Source: an uncultured Chitinophagales bacterium (GTDB lineage Bacteria > Bacteroidota > Bacteroidia > Chitinophagales > Chitinophagaceae). Taken from it: a DNA stretch of 33,542 bases. Within the stretch, counting starts at the first letter, position 1, and each line of letters starts with the position of its first letter. Where the stretch lies: positions 1 through 33,542 of the forward strand of contig CAMPIQ010000023.1 in NCBI GenBank assembly GCA_946886475.1, read 5' to 3'. The position numbers and the translations under genes were made by a program. Positions 24,320 through 33,407 of this stretch are shown here, in pieces. The notes under the pieces were generated by a model. It worked only from the letters and a program-made list of their open reading frames with translations. It was not told the origin of the DNA and did not search any database.

Positions 24320-27300
24320 TTAAAAATTTAAGTTGATACCTGCGCTGATCACACGGTTTGGCGTATATGTATTACCGGTAGTTCCGTTGAAAGAACCGTT
24401 AACGTTCATCCCTTTTCTCTTAGAGAAGAAATAAACATTCTCAGCACTTACATAAACACGTCCACCTGAAGAATTGATCCTTGATAACAAAGTGCGTGGC
24501 AGGTTGTAGGCAAGGTTCAGATTATTTACGCTCAGGTAAGAAGCATCAATCAACCACCTGTCAGAAGCTGCATCAAATACGCCTACTTTACCATTATCCA
24601 TTCTTGGTACAGTGGTAAGATCGCCTGGTTTCTGCCAGCGGCTAAGGATATCTGTATGAAGTGCAGTACCATAACTTCCTGCATTCATCAAACTTCCATA
24701 AACACCATCATATACCTGTCCGCCTACCTGATAAGTAAGCAGGAAGCTGAATGAGAAATTTTTATAGGTCAGCGTATTCTGGATACTTCCATAAAAGTCA
24801 GGAATTGCAGAAGTTCCTGTGTAGAAATACTTGGCATTGTTGATATCAGTTGTTACTGTATCTGCCTGGCCATTTCCTTTATCAATGATACGGCTGTTTG
24901 CAGGGTTCCATGTATTGAAAGAATACAAAGCAGCACCATCAGCAGGATCAACACCATAAAAATGACGTAGCCAGTAATCATAAATTGAATGGCCTTTCAT
25001 GATCTTTTTGGTACCGTCAATGATCTCCTGCCTGTTATCAGGCATTTTGGTCATTTCATTTTTGAAGCTTGTCCAGTTGATACCCATGTTCCAGTTAAAG
25101 TTCCTGTTACGGATGATATCTCCGCTCACCTGAACCTCAATACCATTATTGACCATGCTACCGATGTTCTGGTTCACTGCAAGCGTTCCACCATTGGTAC
25201 CACCATTTGATAATGGCTGGGGCACACTGAAGATCAGTCCATCAGTTACCCTGTTGAAATAGTCTATGGAACCGGAAAGCCTGTTTTTCCAGAAACCGAA
25301 GTCCACTCCGAAGTCAAGACTTTTTGCAGTTTCCCAGGTAAGTTCTTCGTTTGCAAGAGAACCCTGTACAAAGCCAGGTTCCTGGGCATTGTTATAACCA
25401 AGGTTATACAAAGCCTGGTATGGATAATAACCCAGACCACCATCGTTACCTACTTTACCATATGATGCTCTCAGTTTCAGCTGATCAACCCATGACACGG
25501 TGAAGAAAGCTTCCCTGTCTAAACGCCAGGCTATACCGGCAGACCAGAAATTATCCCAACGGACATTTTTATAAAACCTTGAGTTGCCATCTCTCCTGAA
25601 AGATCCGCTGACAAAATATTTACCATCAAAGTCATAGTTGATCCTTGAAAGATAGCTTTCCAGCCTTGACCTGTCAGTTTGAGAGGTGAGGTCATTAATA
25701 GTTGAAAAGTTTTCAAGTTCGGTATTTCCATCAATCACCTGACCCTGTGCAAATCCATACAGGTAGTTGTACTTCAGATCATAATTTTCATGACCAGCCA
25801 GCACGGATAGATTATGGTCACCGAATCTTTTAGCATAATTCAACAACTGGTTGAATGTATAGCTTGTGGTTTTTGTTGAAGTACGTGAAGAGCGTCCTGC
25901 CGGAGCACCATCACCCACCTGCTTGTTCTGATAACTTTGTCCCAGGTAATCCTGAAGGTCCATACCGATATTGGTAGTGAAATTCAGTTCGGGCGTAAAT
26001 ACGATTGTACCATATGCCCTTGTGCTTAAAATATTCCTGTTGAAAAGATTTTCATTCCAGAGATTTTCTGCAATTGCATGACGGCCTGTATTAAAAGGAC
26101 GGGTTGGTAAACCTATTGAAGTGAGGTTACCAAAATCGTAGAACCTCTGTCCGTTCGCATCAAGCAGGTAAGCACCTGTTGTCTGGTTGTGGGCATAAAT
26201 AGGATAAATAGGTCCCATGCCGCGTGAAAAATAAAATGGATTCACGATACCACTACCGTCATTTGCCTGGTTTGAATTCACCATTGATCCGGATAGGTTA
26301 AACCCAGTTTTGAACCAGTTAGTGGCTTCTGTATTTACTGAAACACGGCCAGAGAATCTTTTGAAATCTGAATTGATCAAAAATCCTTTTTCATTGGTAT
26401 AACCAAATGAGCTGTAGAAATCTGATTTATCTGTACCTCCATTATAATTAATGGCATATTCCTTACGTGATCCAACACGGGTAGCAGCGCCAGACCAGTC
26501 CAGGTCATCGGCCCACAATAACTGGGCATTGGGATTCAATGTTCCATCAGTTCTTACAATATCATTGTTAGCTACATTAAACGGATTATAACCAAGCAGG
26601 TTTTTGATGCCATTGGTTGCGGTCTGGCTTGCGGTGGCAAGAGGAGTGGTACCGGAATAAGCAAGACTGTTACGGTAAGACTCCCACATCAATGGATAAT
26701 ATTCATATGGCCCTACTCTGTCGTATTCAGGTAAACCACGCTGGCTGAAACCATGCGTCATTTTGAATGAAAGCTGGTTGCGGTTCTTTCTTCCTTTTTT
26801 GGTGGTGATAATGATCACACCATTGGCACCACGTGAACCATAGAGCGCAGAGGTAGAAGCGTCCTTCAGAATGGAAAGAGATTCAACATCATCAGGATTG
26901 ATATTGGCAAGGCCGCCATCATACACCACTCCATCAACCACGATCAATGGAGATGCGTTTGCACTGTAAGATGTATATCCTCTTAAGCGGATACCAGGAC
27001 TGGAGCCAGGCTGTCCGTTTGATGCAGTTGTCTGGATACCGGGAGCGGCACCAACCAATGCATTGGTAACATTCATCAGCGGTCTGTTCTCCATATCTTT
27101 TGCTGACACCTGGGCTGAAGAACCGGTGTACTCACCCTTCTTGGCAAGACCATATGCCACTACTATCACTTCATTCATATCACCGCTTACAGGTTTTAGC
27201 TGGGCGGTTATTGATGATTGATTGACAATAGACACTTCCAATTCAATAAAACCAACTGAAGAAACCAACAAAGCGTTGGAGTTTGCAGGAACGTTCAGTG

Positions 27301-27478
27301 TAAATGTTCCATCTGAGGCTGTAGTGGTTCCCAACCTGGTTCCCTTTACGGTTACTGAAGCCTTGGGGATCCCGTTTCCACTTTCATCTGTAACTCTTCC
27401 TGACACAGAACGGTTCTGTGCAAGTAGCTGGGTGGTGATACATAGAAATCCCAGCATGAGCATTAGCAGTTTTCTCAT
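24320..27478 (-). CDS. SusC/RagA-type TonB-dependent transporter (SusC1)
   Basis: A 1052-residue outer-membrane transporter driven by TonB. In order: signal peptide (1-20, TTQLLA); a carboxypeptidase-regulatory-like domain (about 24-100, SVSGRVTDESGNGIPKASVTVKG); a probable TonB-box region (MNEVIVVAYG); the plug (about 115-230) with the SusC signature SLSILKDASTSALYGSRGANGVIIITTKKGRK; and a 22-strand barrel to the C terminus, which ends in aromatic-rich ISAGINLNF. There is no STN domain, so it is not the sigma/anti-sigma signalling type. It pairs with SusD1. A 270-base spacer with a terminator divides it from the upstream unit, so it should have its own promoter, though I see no exact TAnnTTTG there. 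Confidence 0.95.
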   Translation of the reverse strand: MRKLLMLMLGFLCITTQLLAQNRSVSGRVTDESGNGIPKASVTVKGTRLGTTTASDGTFTLNVPANSNALLVSSVGFIELEVSIVNQSSITAQLKPVSGDMNEVIVVAYGLAKKGEYTGSSAQVSAKDMENRPLMNVTNALVGAAPGIQTTASNGQPGSSPGIRLRGYTSYSANASPLIVVDGVVYDGGLANINPDDVESLSILKDASTSALYGSRGANGVIIITTKKGRKNRNQLSFKMTHGFSQRGLPEYDRVGPYEYYPLMWESYRNSLAYSGTTPLATASQTATNGIKNLLGYNPFNVANNDIVRTDGTLNPNAQLLWADDLDWSGAATRVGSRKEYAINYNGGTDKSDFYSSFGYTNEKGFLINSDFKRFSGRVSVNTEATNWFKTGFNLSGSMVNSNQANDGSGIVNPFYFSRGMGPIYPIYAHNQTTGAYLLDANGQRFYDFGNLTSIGLPTRPFNTGRHAIAENLWNENLFNRNILSTRAYGTIVFTPELNFTTNIGMDLQDYLGQSYQNKQVGDGAPAGRSSRTSTKTTSYTFNQLLNYAKRFGDHNLSVLAGHENYDLKYNYLYGFAQGQVIDGNTELENFSTINDLTSQTDRSRLESYLSRINYDFDGKYFVSGSFRRDGNSRFYKNVRWDNFWSAGIAWRLDREAFFTVSWVDQLKLRASYGKVGNDGGLGYYPYQALYNLGYNNAQEPGFVQGSLANEELTWETAKSLDFGVDFGFWKNRLSGSIDYFNRVTDGLIFSVPQPLSNGGTNGGTLAVNQNIGSMVNNGIEVQVSGDIIRNRNFNWNMGINWTSFKNEMTKMPDNRQEIIDGTKKIMKGHSIYDYWLRHFYGVDPADGAALYSFNTWNPANSRIIDKGNGQADTVTTDINNAKYFYTGTSAIPDFYGSIQNTLTYKNFSFSFLLTYQVGGQVYDGVYGSLMNAGSYGTALHTDILSRWQKPGDLTTVPRMDNGKVGVFDAASDRWLIDASYLSVNNLNLAYNLPRTLLSRINSSGGRVYVSAENVYFFSKRKGMNVNGSFNGTTGNTYTPNRVISAGINLNF

Positions 27479-27697
27479 TGTTTTTGACTTGTTTTGATTA
27501 AGAAAAAAATTTGTGGAATAGAATGGTTAGAAGGGATTAGTTCTTAAAAAGCTATTGATTTTAGAAGACTTCATAAAGAATATAAAAGCTGCTCGAATAT
27601 AATGAGCGGATGAACACAATTATGTAAGCAGGTTAGAATTTAAGATGAACGGTCATTTTTGCCCGATGAAAATCCGGATTGACATTTTAAAATGACA
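27479..27697. other. Leader and spacer upstream of SusC1
   Basis: No reading frame of interest. It should hold the SusC1 promoter unless read-through from the upstream unit is used. No exact -7 element is seen on the minus strand. A 12-base palindrome, CATTTTAAAATG (27683-27694), lies next to the terminator. Confidence 0.4.
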
Positions 27698-27726
27698 CAA
27701 AAAAACCCGCTTCAATTGAAGCGGGT
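27698..27726 (-). terminator. Rho-independent terminator of the upstream SusCD unit
   Basis: A perfect 22-base palindrome (27705-27726; arms ACCCGCTTCAA/TTGAAGCGGGT) is followed on the minus strand by seven T. It lies 22 bases past the stop of the beta-sandwich lipoprotein. Confidence 0.9.
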
Positions 27727-27748
27727 CTATATAAGCATTTGGAAGTGA

Positions 27749-28627
27749 TTATCTGTTCATTACAATCCTGTAGTTGGTAGAGAAGTTTCCGGCTACAGCA
27801 CCTGTTGAAGGATCTTTTGCAATGGCATCAATTCTTACTGTAATGGTATTCTCACAGCTTGAGAAGGTACTTGCAGAACCGTTGGTCCTCATCCAGAGTG
27901 CATAGGTAACACCACCTGAAACTACCAGTGCACCGGTATTTTGTTCAGGAATGGTAACCTTGAATGCGGCCGGATTTGTCCAGTCAAACTGGGCATTCAC
28001 ACTACCACCATAATCATACAGGTTGGCAATATCAGCTGTTGCTTTCATTGAACCGGTAGATACGATATTTGATAAGGTAGTGGTATATGGACCCCAGCCT
28101 ACAGTACCTGATGATGTATATTCAAGTGTATTATCATAGTCTCCTGCAAAACTGTTGAAGTCAACATCGCAATATTTGCGCATGATCAACCTGTAGCCTT
28201 TCCAGTAACTATTTACAGGAATATCTCCACCGGTAATTTTGATAAATAAGGTATCGATCCTGGTAGATGAACTGTAACCAGAAAACAAACCTGTTATTTC
28301 AAGTGTATCGAGTGTTTGTCCAGCAGGTATTGTAATAGATGTAGGTGCATTATACTGTTGTCCCGCAACCGCAGTATTGGAAGTATAAGATAATTGCACT
28401 GTTCTGTCAACACTTGAAACATTAGTTACTCCAATTGGAATTTTAAATGGTTCATTTGTGTTCCTTACATAATATACTGCTGCTGTATCGGCAGTGGCCC
28501 TAACATTGAATTTTACGAAGTCGGGGGCTACAATGTCCTGGTCGACCACATAATTATTCTTTTTACAGGAGTAGGCACCAAGTACCACTACTGCTGCAAA
28601 GGTTATTTTCAAAAATGTTTTAGTCAT
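27749..28627 (-). CDS. Beta-sandwich surface lipoprotein of the SusCD unit
   Basis: A 292-residue lipoprotein: signal sequence ending LGAYSC with lipid Cys21, then KKNNYVVDQD. Residues about 35-145 look like the Ig/Calx-beta-like fold of DUF4843 lipoproteins (VDRTVQLSYTSNTAVAGQQYNAPTSITIPAGQ). The second half (about 150-292), starting FAGDYDNTLEYTSSG, is a separate beta-rich domain that I cannot name. Genes of this type often follow susCD and encode accessory surface glycan- or ligand-binding proteins. It starts 27 bases after SusD2 and is followed by a strong terminator, so it closes the SusC2-SusD2 unit. Binding function is inference from position. Confidence 0.8.
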   Translation of the reverse strand: MTKTFLKITFAAVVVLGAYSCKKNNYVVDQDIVAPDFVKFNVRATADTAAVYYVRNTNEPFKIPIGVTNVSSVDRTVQLSYTSNTAVAGQQYNAPTSITIPAGQTLDTLEITGLFSGYSSSTRIDTLFIKITGGDIPVNSYWKGYRLIMRKYCDVDFNSFAGDYDNTLEYTSSGTVGWGPYTTTLSNIVSTGSMKATADIANLYDYGGSVNAQFDWTNPAAFKVTIPEQNTGALVVSGGVTYALWMRTNGSASTFSSCENTITVRIDAIAKDPSTGAVAGNFSTNYRIVMNR

Positions 28628-28654
28628 GTTATTTCTTATTTACTTACTGGATTA

Positions 28655-30148
28655 TTATGGGTTTTGGTCAGCCGGTGTCATGTTCACGTTATTATCCAAT
28701 TCCCTTTGAGGTATACGCATAATCATTCTTGGATCCTCGGGAGAAGTTGTATAAACACCAGGGTTAAAGTTTGGTGAACCATGGTTACCTGGACCTGTAG
28801 GCCTGTTTAAACCTTGTTTCAATCTCTTGATATCAAGTAAGGAAAATCCTTCACCCCATAATTCAATCCTTCTTTGCAAAAGAATTTCATCAATCAATCC
28901 CGAACCGGTTAAGCCGGTTGCAGTATAGGAAGGGTACCTGGATTTAACCAGTGTTTCCAAAGCGGCAATAGCAGGACCGGTCTGGCCCTGACGGGCAAGT
29001 GCCTCCGCTTCTATCAGGTACATTTCCGCAGCACGCATATAGAGATAATCAGCAGCCCAGCTTCCTGCTACAGGTACCTGGTGTTTCAGTTGATTGTATT
29101 CAGGGTTAGAAGTTGTACCTGTACCTGGAGTTTTGAAAACATTCTTTCTTACATCACCTGCAGGTATCTGATCGTATAAAGCTTTGGTGATCTTCTTTTG
29201 TTGTCCAAGTGCTGCATAACCACCTGTACGAATATCCATATGTGAAAAGAAAGAAGCATAGATTGTAGCCTGGGAGGCAGGGATGATAGAACCCCACATC
29301 CACTCAGGATTAGCAACTGATGAAAAAGCTGATGGAGCTGTGTATTGTGCAGAGGTCATCAATGTATATCCCTGGCGTGCCTGAACCGCATAAGCTGCTG
29401 CAGTAGCCCAGTCTTCCATTGTTAATGCAACCCTTGCACGAAGTCCTCTGATTGTGCTCACATCAATATTTGATTTAGCAGCACGTGGTTTGCCATTTAA
29501 AAGGGTTTCTGCCTGTGTCAGATCTGCAGTGATCCTGTCATACACTTCCTGAACAGTACCACGGGGTCCTCCAACAGTTGTATCACTCAAATAAATGGGT
29601 ACTCCAGGCTTGGATTCATTGCCCTTATAAGTTTGCTGAAAATAATTCACGAGGTAGTAATAAGCATAAGCCCTGATACCAAGTGCTTCACCCTTTACGG
29701 TTTCCTTTTGCGCTTCGGTTGCATCCTGAACACCATCAACATTATTGATCAGTGAATTGGCTTGCTTGATAATGCCATAAAATCTTACCCAGGCATCATC
29801 GGAGTTACTGCCGGTAGTAGCCAGTCCCCATGCAGTGTATTGGTAAGTAGTATTATACCAGCCATAACCCTGAGTATGAACCACCATATCATTACCCATA
29901 AGATCGCTCATCAGGTCGTACGACTTCTGGCCATAATCTGCGTGTCCGCCTCCACCAATTCCAAAGTCATAAATTTCAACGTAGATACCTTCCAGGGCTG
30001 CTGAAACAGCACTGAACCTGCTGAAGATCTCTTCCTCAGAAGCGGCATCAGTGGGCCTCGTTTCGAGGTAATCTTTTTTACAGCCCGCGATGACAATTAC
30101 CATCAGGGAGGCTGCTATAAATAATATTTTTTTCATTCTTACTTTCAT
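28655..30148 (-). CDS. SusD/RagB-type substrate-binding lipoprotein (SusD2)
   Basis: A 497-residue SusD homologue. The signal sequence leads to lipid Cys23 in VIAGC, then KKDYLETRPTD. The family C-terminal signature is RAAEMYLIEAEALARQG and LIDEILLQRRIELWGEGFSLLDIKR. Two starts are possible, ATG 30148 or ATG 30136 (MKKILF); the shorter gives a more typical signal peptide. It begins 4 bases after the SusC2 stop, so it is certainly in the same transcript. Compared with SusD1 it has a different middle region, which is where ligand contacts lie, so a different substrate or chain length is plausible. Confidence 0.93.
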   Translation of the reverse strand: MKVRMKKILFIAASLMVIVIAGCKKDYLETRPTDAASEEEIFSRFSAVSAALEGIYVEIYDFGIGGGGHADYGQKSYDLMSDLMGNDMVVHTQGYGWYNTTYQYTAWGLATTGSNSDDAWVRFYGIIKQANSLINNVDGVQDATEAQKETVKGEALGIRAYAYYYLVNYFQQTYKGNESKPGVPIYLSDTTVGGPRGTVQEVYDRITADLTQAETLLNGKPRAAKSNIDVSTIRGLRARVALTMEDWATAAAYAVQARQGYTLMTSAQYTAPSAFSSVANPEWMWGSIIPASQATIYASFFSHMDIRTGGYAALGQQKKITKALYDQIPAGDVRKNVFKTPGTGTTSNPEYNQLKHQVPVAGSWAADYLYMRAAEMYLIEAEALARQGQTGPAIAALETLVKSRYPSYTATGLTGSGLIDEILLQRRIELWGEGFSLLDIKRLKQGLNRPTGPGNHGSPNFNPGVYTTSPEDPRMIMRIPQRELDNNVNMTPADQNP

Positions 30149-30152
30149 TTTT

Positions 30153-33100
30153 TTATTGAAGAGTTACATTAAGACCAAAAGTTAAAGTGCGGAATGGAGG
30201 ATATGTGGCATCCGCAGTTCCTGCAAAAGCACGCTGAGGATTCATACCTTTTTTAGCTGTGAACAGATATGCATTATCCACACTCGCAAAAACGCTGGCA
30301 CCATTCAGATGTAAACGGTTGGCAAATGAATTGGATAAATTATAACTCAGCACGATGTTCTTGATGTTCAGGAATGAACCATCCATCAGCCACCTGGTAG
30401 AAGCACCATCCTGTCCACCGATAGCATTCTGAAGTCTGGGGACGTTGGTAATGTCACCGGGTTTCTGCCACCTGTTAAGGATATCCGTGTGAAATGCTGT
30501 TCCTGCAGAACCACGATGCATAAGCGCTGCGTAGTTTCCATCATAGAACAAACCGCCATAACCAAATGTTGCCATGAATGATAATTCAAGATTCTTATAG
30601 CTTAATGAATTTGTGATACCACCTGCGATATCAGGTAATGCTGAACCATGGAAATAATAAGTAGCGTCATTGATCGTATTAGTTAGCACTCTCTCGCCAG
30701 TAGGCTTTCCGTCAGTGCCCAATACATCTTTATAATAAAGCGCATCACCATTGGAAGCATCAACACCGGCAAATTCGCGAAGCCAGAATGCAAAGATGTC
30801 ATGGCCTTCCATTAATTTTTTAGTACCGCTGATAATACCCTCTTCTGCCTGGATTGGTGGAAGTTTGGTGATCTCGTTTGTGAAATGTGTAAGATTCAGA
30901 TCAATTCTCCAGTTAAAATTCCTGGATTGAACTGCGGTATAACCCAACTGAAGTTCAACACCTGAATTCTGCATGGTTCCGATATTCTGCCATACACTTG
31001 AATAACCGGTTGACACAGGCAATGGCACATCAAATAAAAGGTTATCTGATTTACGGATAAAGTATTCAATTGTACCCTGTAAACGGTTGCGGAATAAAGC
31101 AAAGTCAACACCTGCATTCAGGATGCTGTTTGTTTCCCACTTCAATCCAAAATTAGCTGGTCTGGTAGGAGCGGAATAGGTTCCGTTACCATTTGCATAA
31201 TAATAAGATCTGTAAGGATAGAATAATCCAATATCATCATTACCCTGCTCACCATAGCTAGCCTTTAATTTCAGTTCATTGATCCAGGCAACATTGCTGA
31301 GGAAGGCTTCCTGTGAAATTCTATAGCCGATACCCGCTGCAAAGAATTGACCCCAGCGAACATCTTCGCGGAACCTTGAAGATCCATCAGTACGGAAACT
31401 TCCCTGGAAAAGGAATTTTTCTTTATAATCATAGTTAATATTGGCAAGATAACTTTCAATCCTGTGATCGGTTTGAGCAGAGCTGGCAGGACCAAAAGGT
31501 TCTGTTCCGTTATCAAGTTCTGTCTGACCAGGGAAAAGGAATCCTGAAGCATTTGCAGATACATAATTGTACTGGTATTTGTAATTCTCATGACCAGCCA
31601 ATGCTCTGAAATTATGGTCGCCAAAATCTTTAGCCCAAGTAAGAATCTGGTTACCGGTAAGAGAAACCTGACGGTCGAATGTTTTTGTTGACCTTCCACC
31701 ATTTGTATTTAATGGAGGATTGGTTGGTGCAGCATCACCATATTGGTTATTCTGATAATTTGTTTGATTGTCAGCCCAGTAATTCAAACCAAGGCTTGCT
31801 CTGAAACTGAAGTTTCTGAGGAATTTTATTTCACCAAAAACATTGGCATTACCAGTTGTTGAATTAGTGGAACGTTCATCAAGGTCAAGGGAACCAAGGA
31901 GATTTGATCTGCCCGCATATGGCCTTGTACCCATTTGTGCAGGTGTACCCCAGTCAAGAGCAGGTTTACCGGTAGCAGGATCAATTACGAAATCACCAGT
32001 AGTCAGATCACGCTGCCAAACCGGATAGATAGGCCCCATTTGTCTTGAATAATAGAACGGGTTGGTTGTTGCAGTACCACCGTTAGGCACTACATCATTT
32101 CTTGAAAAAGATCCATCAAGATTAACACCGGTATTCAGCCATTTTGTAGCCTGGGTATTAACATTCATACGCAGGTTATACCTTTTGAAGCCAGAGAATT
32201 TGGCAGTTCCCTGTTCATTCAGGTAACCGGCAGAAAGGAAGAAATCACTTCTGTCAGAACCACCTGATACATTGAAATTAATATTTGTACGGGGAGCTGT
32301 TCTGAATAATACATCGCTCCACGAATCGTTCCACAATAATTGAGCGCTTGAGTTCAACATTCCTGTAACCGGATCTACTAACTGGTTGCCCGGAACGTTA
32401 TACGCATTATATACAAGTCCGTTCGGACCCGTTAAAACATTGGAAGCGGAAACCCCCGCCTGGGCAGGTGTTTGTCCCTGTGATATATAGTTATTCTTGT
32501 AAGCTTCCCAGAACAATTCATAATATTCTTTGGGTCCTACCCTGTCATATTCAGGAATACCGCGGGTCATAATACCCTGGCGGATATTTGCTGTAGTAAC
32601 CAATTGTCCTTTTCTGCCTTTTTTTGTAGTGATCATGATCACTCCGTTTGCAGCACGTGAACCATACAGGGCTGCAGCCGATGCATCTTTCAATACTGTA
32701 ATGGATTCAATTTCATCAGTTGAAATGGAATTGATGGGACCATCATAAGGAATACCATTTAAAACATAAAGAGGAGAACTGCTCGCATTAACGGAACCAA
32801 CACCTCTGATATAAATGGCAGCTCCGCTTCCGGGTGCACCACCACCATTGGTTGCAATGATACCTGGCACCAGCCCTTCCAGGGCGCGGGTTACTGATGT
32901 AACCTGTTGCTTTTGCAGTGTTTTGGCAGTAACTGTATTCTCAGATCCTGTAAAAGCAGTCTTTCTTACAGTTCCATAAGGAACTGTAACCACAACTTCA
33001 GTCATGGTATCATTTTCTTCCAGTAAACTAATTGAATAATTAGTCTGGCTTCCAATAGTAACTTCCCTGGTCTGAAGACCAACTGAAGAAATAACCAGCG

Positions 33101-33305
33101 TCTGTGCATCAGACGGTACACTTAAAGTAAAGTTTCCTTCACCATTGGTAGTGGTTCCTACAGTCGTACCTTTTACAGTAACACTTGCATTGGGAACACC
33201 TACTCCTCTGTCATCTGTTACTTTACCAGAAATGGTACGATTTTGTGCCAGTAGCTGCGCACAGAACAGCAGCATGCCTAGCATAAAGAGCAGTAATCTT
33301 CTCAT
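30153..33305 (-). CDS. SusC/RagA-type TonB-dependent transporter (SusC2)
   Basis: A 1050-residue outer-membrane TonB-dependent transporter. In order: signal peptide (1-20, FCAQLLA); a carboxypeptidase-regulatory-like domain (TISGKVTDDRGVGVPNASVTVKG, about 24-100); a TonB-box-like MTEVVVTVPYG; the plug with SITVLKDASAAALYGSRAANGVIMITTKKGRKG; and a long beta-barrel ending TLTFGLNVTLQ. There is no STN domain. It resembles SusC1 along the whole length but is clearly diverged, so the two units are not a recent duplication. It is the first gene of the unit SusC2-SusD2-lipoprotein. A terminator-like hairpin (33345-33367) lies 40 bases before its ATG. Confidence 0.95.
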   Translation of the reverse strand: MRRLLLFMLGMLLFCAQLLAQNRTISGKVTDDRGVGVPNASVTVKGTTVGTTTNGEGNFTLSVPSDAQTLVISSVGLQTREVTIGSQTNYSISLLEENDTMTEVVVTVPYGTVRKTAFTGSENTVTAKTLQKQQVTSVTRALEGLVPGIIATNGGGAPGSGAAIYIRGVGSVNASSSPLYVLNGIPYDGPINSISTDEIESITVLKDASAAALYGSRAANGVIMITTKKGRKGQLVTTANIRQGIMTRGIPEYDRVGPKEYYELFWEAYKNNYISQGQTPAQAGVSASNVLTGPNGLVYNAYNVPGNQLVDPVTGMLNSSAQLLWNDSWSDVLFRTAPRTNINFNVSGGSDRSDFFLSAGYLNEQGTAKFSGFKRYNLRMNVNTQATKWLNTGVNLDGSFSRNDVVPNGGTATTNPFYYSRQMGPIYPVWQRDLTTGDFVIDPATGKPALDWGTPAQMGTRPYAGRSNLLGSLDLDERSTNSTTGNANVFGEIKFLRNFSFRASLGLNYWADNQTNYQNNQYGDAAPTNPPLNTNGGRSTKTFDRQVSLTGNQILTWAKDFGDHNFRALAGHENYKYQYNYVSANASGFLFPGQTELDNGTEPFGPASSAQTDHRIESYLANINYDYKEKFLFQGSFRTDGSSRFREDVRWGQFFAAGIGYRISQEAFLSNVAWINELKLKASYGEQGNDDIGLFYPYRSYYYANGNGTYSAPTRPANFGLKWETNSILNAGVDFALFRNRLQGTIEYFIRKSDNLLFDVPLPVSTGYSSVWQNIGTMQNSGVELQLGYTAVQSRNFNWRIDLNLTHFTNEITKLPPIQAEEGIISGTKKLMEGHDIFAFWLREFAGVDASNGDALYYKDVLGTDGKPTGERVLTNTINDATYYFHGSALPDIAGGITNSLSYKNLELSFMATFGYGGLFYDGNYAALMHRGSAGTAFHTDILNRWQKPGDITNVPRLQNAIGGQDGASTRWLMDGSFLNIKNIVLSYNLSNSFANRLHLNGASVFASVDNAYLFTAKKGMNPQRAFAGTADATYPPFRTLTFGLNVTLQ

Positions 33306-33344
33306 GTTTACTTAATTAATAATGGTTTAATAGATAATTGATCG

Positions 33345-33367
33345 AAAAAATGCCTAACCCCGGCATT
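33345..33367 (-). terminator. Terminator-like hairpin in the SusC2 leader
   Basis: On the minus strand AATGCC and GGCATT pair around GGGGTTA and are followed by a run of six T (two of them in the stem). It is either the terminator of a gene beyond the window or an attenuator in the SusC2 leader. The stem is short (6 bp). Confidence 0.4.
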
Positions 33368-33391
33368 AAACAGTCCAATAAGTATAGATAG

Positions 33392-33407
33392 ACCAAACTC
33401 ATTTGGT
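33392..33407. promoter_or_regulatory. Inverted repeat upstream of SusC2, possible operator
   Basis: ACCAAA and TTTGGT form a perfect 6-base inverted repeat with a CTCA spacer, about 85-100 bases upstream of the SusC2 ATG, a plausible position for a regulator site or the promoter region. On the minus strand it contains TGAGTTTG, one mismatch from TAnnTTTG. Confidence 0.3.

Noticed and set aside
27591..27607. GCTC...GAGC inverted repeat upstream of SusC1
   Set aside because: A 4-bp stem with a long AT-rich loop; expected by chance in a 270-base spacer.
31271..31702. 143-codon frame within SusC2
   Set aside because: Out of frame with a continuous SusC barrel sequence; a shadow frame.
22823..33305. 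Recent duplication of the SusCD pair
   Set aside because: The two SusC and two SusD proteins differ clearly along most of their length; only the generic signature regions and the CKKDYLET mature start are shared, so an old or independent origin fits better.
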